Shown: in pieces, positions 7,410 through 10,046 of the stretch | Position numbering within the stretch: the stretch's first letter is position 1 | Layout: each line of letters begins with the position of its first letter | Source: Bacteroidota bacterium | GTDB lineage: Bacteria > Bacteroidota > Bacteroidia > NS11-12g > UBA955 | Direction of reading: 5' to 3' | Length of the DNA stretch: 10,046 nt | NCBI GenBank assembly: GCA_030836345.1 | Contig: JAURQA010000249.1 | Location: 1 to 10,046 of the forward strand | Translations under genes and position numbers: made by a program | Notes under the pieces: generated by a model | Seen by the model: the letters and a program-made list of their open reading frames with translations, nothing else | Told to the model about the DNA's origin: nothing | Database searches by the model: none

Positions 7410-7851
7410 CTTCTCTTTCGGTAAGAATAGCAGAAATTGCCTCTTTAAGATTCTCGGCTTCTTGATCTGTGATAGCACTGGTTCCAAAAGAAATCACCTG
7501 CCCCGACTCTTTGAGTTCAAAATTTACTTCATACTCCAAATAATCGATGCGTTGCACATATTGCCAAGGAATATTCTTATACTTGGATAACACATTGCTT
7601 CTCCAACGAATCCCCGCCCCATCGGCCTCCACAAAATAGGTTCCTCTATATCGAAAAAAGGCCCAAAGCCCCGTACTTACCAAAATTGCAACGGATGCAA
7701 AAAAACCAGTCCACTCAAAAAAACCATAGTGAAACAAGCCAATTATACCTGTTAAGGCTGAGCCAATAAGGAGATGCGGCATTTCTGCCTTAGACTTCGA
7801 AATTGTAAAGTGTACGTTATTCTTTGATGAATTTGGCGCTGCGGTTTCCAT
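7393..7851 (-). CDS. Membrane protein with two helices and a PH-like C-terminal domain
   Basis: This 152-residue protein has a polar N-terminus and two hydrophobic segments at about 26-43 and 48-66, forming a helical hairpin. A soluble beta-rich domain follows (70-125): GTYFVEADGAGIRWRS, IPWQYVQRIDYLEYEVNFEL and ESGQVISFG. It ends in a helix (128-145). This is the layout of small bacterial membrane proteins with PH-like (bPH) domains, including the STM3941-like group, whose function is generally unknown. The placement is by pattern, not strong identity. The ATG at 7851 lies inside the end of the upstream T9SS-cargo gene (35-base overlap). A later Met24 would leave almost nothing before the first helix, and HFTISKSK (14-21) looks like the conserved entry strand, so I keep the longer form. 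Its stop overlaps the next gene, suggesting coupled translation. Confidence 0.72.
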   Translation of the reverse strand: METAAPNSSKNNVHFTISKSKAEMPHLLIGSALTGIIGLFHYGFFEWTGFFASVAILVSTGLWAFFRYRGTYFVEADGAGIRWRSNVLSKYKNIPWQYVQRIDYLEYEVNFELKESGQVISFGTSAITDQEAENLKEAISAILTEREDGLQD

Positions 7852-8515
7852 AATGAAATAAATACATCCCTGCAGGAAGATTTTCTATGGGCAAAATTAA
7901 GGCTTTTCCCTCTCTAACTGCGCTTAGTTTAAGGTTTTTTCCTTGCATATCGCTTACCCATGTTTCCAAACCTATTGGAACCCCTGTAATATTTAAAGAA
8001 TGACTGGCAGGCTGCGGAAATAGTTGAACTTGGGTTTCAATATTTTGAACCGCGCTAGACCCTTCAACTACTATTGAAAATTGTCGGATCGTGTCAGTCT
8101 GGGGTGGTAAAGGTAATAAACTCGTCTTACCATAGGTTCGTACAACTATACCTAAGGGAAAAGAGTCAATCTCCGAAGTGGTCCCCGATATTTTTACACA
8201 GGTGTTCACCAAGGGCAAAAAGCGGCAATTTGGAGCCAAGCATTGGTAAGAAAGACCTGTGGGCAATCCCACAATACCAATTAAGAGCATTGAATCCAGC
8301 TTAACCGGTATGGTAGCTGTTCCCAAAGTTGCAGTTGTATCTTTAAAGAGTCGAACAGTAATGGTTTGCTCATAATTTACATTTGCCTGTCCATTGGGCA
8401 AGGCAGCAGGCGAAAGCCCTGTTACCATAAGGCTAGCATCGGGCGTACATATCTGAGCCTGTGAAAGGCTGATCGAAAAAATTGAGACGGCACTTAATAA
8501 AATCTTTCTTATCAT
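7817..8515 (-). CDS. Small secreted protein with T9SS type A sorting domain
   Basis: The 232-residue product has a clear signal peptide (MIRKILLSAVSIFSISLSQA, cleavage before QICTPD). The central domain (about 23-150) has cysteines at 23, 92, 97 and 106 and the segments GLPTGLSYQC and CVKISGT. It fits a common but uncharacterised Bacteroidetes secreted domain with an Ig-like, cysteine-bonded fold. Residues 163-232 form the sorting domain: QLFPQPASHSLNI, WVSDMQGKNL and LPAGMYLFHY. It should cross the inner membrane by Sec and the outer membrane by the T9SS. It is the first gene of a cluster in which the next two overlap head to tail, and its start lies 43 bases from the divergent TonB-dependent receptor gene. 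A ligand-binding or surface structural role is possible, but I cannot assign one. Confidence 0.8.
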   Translation of the reverse strand: MIRKILLSAVSIFSISLSQAQICTPDASLMVTGLSPAALPNGQANVNYEQTITVRLFKDTTATLGTATIPVKLDSMLLIGIVGLPTGLSYQCLAPNCRFLPLVNTCVKISGTTSEIDSFPLGIVVRTYGKTSLLPLPPQTDTIRQFSIVVEGSSAVQNIETQVQLFPQPASHSLNITGVPIGLETWVSDMQGKNLKLSAVREGKALILPIENLPAGMYLFHYGNRSAKFIKE

Positions 8516-8558
8516 TGTAGAATGTTATCTGTTTATGTATAACGAAAATACACTTTTT
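8516..8558. promoter_or_regulatory. Short divergent intergenic region, presumed promoters both ways
   Basis: Only 43 bases separate the start codons of the T9SS-cargo gene (minus) and the TonB-dependent receptor gene (plus), so any promoters must lie here or reach into the coding starts. On the minus strand TATTTTCG is one mismatch from the TAnnTTTG -7 element, but I see no -33 TTG partner. I find no convincing plus-strand match. The promoter role rests on gene arrangement alone. Confidence 0.3.
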
Positions 8559-10046
8559 ATGAGACTCCTCGTCGGTTTATTTGTTTTTCATGGTTTAATT
8601 TATAAAAACAGCGCACTCGCTCAGAGTGTCTCACCACAAGTAACTCAATTTCAATTTATCGATTTAAACAGACAGGTCCTAAAAGCAAAGGATTTAGTTT
8701 TAAAAGACAGTATTGGTCAGGAGATCGTTTACTCGTTTGTGAAAGAATACTACCAGACATCAAAAAAAGTATTTTCTATAAAGGCTCGCTTTGATAACAA
8801 AATGACCTTTTCCAAAACGTTCAAAAAAGGAATTTTTAGGGGCGTTTTTAAATTTACTATATATCCGCAAAACGAACTGATGAATGCGGTGATCATTGGG
8901 ATAAATAAAGAAAAGATGGCCTTGCAAAACGCAACGGTTTCAACCTCTATTCTCAAACCATACCTGCTCCAAAATAAAGTAACTAATACATATTCAGAAA
9001 TTTTAGATCAAATGCCAGGGATAAGCATTACAGATAACCAACTGAATATACGAAATGGGGCCGGTTGGAGTTATGGCGCGGGTAGCAGGACGCTGATTGC
9101 CGTAGATGAAATACCACTACTTTCCGGAGATGCAGGAAGCGCTGCATGGAGCTTTATGCCCCAAGAAATAACGGCTGGAGCAGAGCTCATAAAAAGCGCT
9201 GGATCCGTTGTTTATGGTTCATCTGCACTGAATGGAGTCTTAAACCTAAGAACCATAGAAGCAGGAGATAAAGATAAATTGAGTATCAGCAGCAATATGG
9301 GTTTCTATTCTAAACCACCTGTAGCATCGCAGGCTTATAGCAATAATCCACAAACACAAACGGGACTCATGGGCTATTACGCCACTAGGCAAAAACAAAA
9401 TGATATGGTGTTTCATTGGAATTTTTTTAATGACGATGGGTATCGCCTAAACGAAAAAGATCGAAGAGGTCGGTTTGGATTTAAATACAAACGAAACTCA
9501 AAAAAAATTAAAGGCTTGAGCTATGGGAGCAACCAAAGTATGCAATACGGCAGATCAGGCTCCTTTTTGCTATGGGAAAGTGGAACCCTGCCATATACTT
9601 CGCTAGATAGCGGTTATAACTATACATATGGAACACGCCTAGCCATTGACCCATACATTGTATTCCACCGAAGAAAAAGTACACATAAACTAATTACACG
9701 ATTTTTTCTTGTAAATAACCGGGTAGAAGATGACAATCCCAATACGGACAATTCTAATGGAAGCAGTCTCTTGTATACAGAATATAAATTCAAACATTAT
9801 CTGAATTCTAGTTTCACCATAAACCTTGGATTGGTTGGCATGGGGAGCGAAACATCCTCGCCCCTGTATAAAGGCTCCCAAAAAAACCGAAATGTGGCCT
9901 CTTATGCTCAGTTAGAGTATCATAAGAAAAGATGGAGGACTGGAATAGGTGCGCGGTATGAATATTTTGAAATGGGCAGAACTAAAGTAGAGAAGCCTGT
10001 GTTTCGGTTTGGAACCAACTATAAGGTAGCCAAGGCCACCTTTTTA
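8559..10046 (+). CDS. TonB-dependent outer-membrane receptor, 3' end cut by window edge
   Basis: The frame stays open for 496 codons to the window edge. It starts with a signal peptide (MRLLVGLFVFHGL..., cleavage likely at ALA-Q, 21-22). A variable N-terminal domain (about 24-115) holds the place where many Bacteroidetes receptors carry a CarboxypepD_reg domain, but I cannot match it confidently. The plug domain follows at about 120-232. It contains EILDQMPGISI (147-157), IRNGAGWSYGAGSR (164-177), LIAVDEIPLLSGDAG (179-193) and GSVVYGSSALNGVLNLRT (215-232), all typical of this family. Barrel strands with alternating aromatic residues run from about 238 onward, for example HWNFFNDDGYR. Such receptors import siderophores, cobalamin, metals or glycans using TonB-ExbBD energy. 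Full members usually have 700-1000 residues, so roughly half is present. The substrate cannot be told; no SusD-like partner is visible inside the window. Confidence 0.92.
   Translation, partial: MRLLVGLFVFHGLIYKNSALAQSVSPQVTQFQFIDLNRQVLKAKDLVLKDSIGQEIVYSFVKEYYQTSKKVFSIKARFDNKMTFSKTFKKGIFRGVFKFTIYPQNELMNAVIIGINKEKMALQNATVSTSILKPYLLQNKVTNTYSEILDQMPGISITDNQLNIRNGAGWSYGAGSRTLIAVDEIPLLSGDAGSAAWSFMPQEITAGAELIKSAGSVVYGSSALNGVLNLRTIEAGDKDKLSISSNMGFYSKPPVASQAYSNNPQTQTGLMGYYATRQKQNDMVFHWNFFNDDGYRLNEKDRRGRFGFKYKRNSKKIKGLSYGSNQSMQYGRSGSFLLWESGTLPYTSLDSGYNYTYGTRLAIDPYIVFHRRKSTHKLITRFFLVNNRVEDDNPNTDNSNGSSLLYTEYKFKHYLNSSFTINLGLVGMGSETSSPLYKGSQKNRNVASYAQLEYHKKRWRTGIGARYEYFEMGRTKVEKPVFRFGTNYKVAKATFL

Noticed and set aside
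7410..7487. Longer start for the TrpF-like protein at 7487
   Set aside because: The added 26 residues are basic and hydrophobic without family resemblance and are read antiphase through the conserved end of the PH-like gene; the ATG at 7409 aligns with the TrpF N-terminus.

Overview
The window looks like chromosome of a Bacteroidota bacterium, probably of the Chitinophagales/Sphingobacteriia/Cytophagia kind (inference). Two proteins end in type IX secretion (T9SS) type A sorting domains, a SusC/FecA-style TonB-dependent receptor starts at the right edge, DNA is AT-rich, ribosome-binding sites are weak, and two upstream regions hold TTG-N20-TAnnTTTG-like promoter motifs. No rRNA, tRNA, insertion sequence, CRISPR array, integrase or attachment site was seen.

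Left edge (1-753, minus strand): a secreted five-cysteine protein of unknown function, followed by a lipoprotein cut by the window edge. The two share four bases (TTGA), so they probably form a translationally coupled pair. A good Bacteroidetes-type promoter lies just upstream. Diverging from them is a complete YifB/ComM-type AAA+ ATPase (889-2439). After a 344-base region without a convincing gene comes a solitary patatin-like lipid hydrolase (2784-3644) with an altered oxyanion loop.

Centre (3841-6780): a large secreted protein joins an SGNH/sialate-O-acetylesterase-like catalytic domain to about six cysteine-paired Ig-like repeats and a T9SS sorting domain. It is probably a secreted or cell-surface carbohydrate esterase.

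Right half: three overlapping minus-strand genes (8515 to 6900) encode a small T9SS-sorted secreted protein, a two-helix membrane protein with a PH-like tail, and a shortened TrpF-like barrel lacking the catalytic cysteine. Only 43 bases away, in the opposite direction, a TonB-dependent receptor begins and runs off the edge. The shared theme is surface and export function: T9SS cargo, a lipoprotein and an outer-membrane receptor. No clear defence or mobile system was found. The most unusual items are the degenerate TrpF-like gene in its overlapping cluster, the variant patatin, and the unknown coupled secreted/lipoprotein pair.
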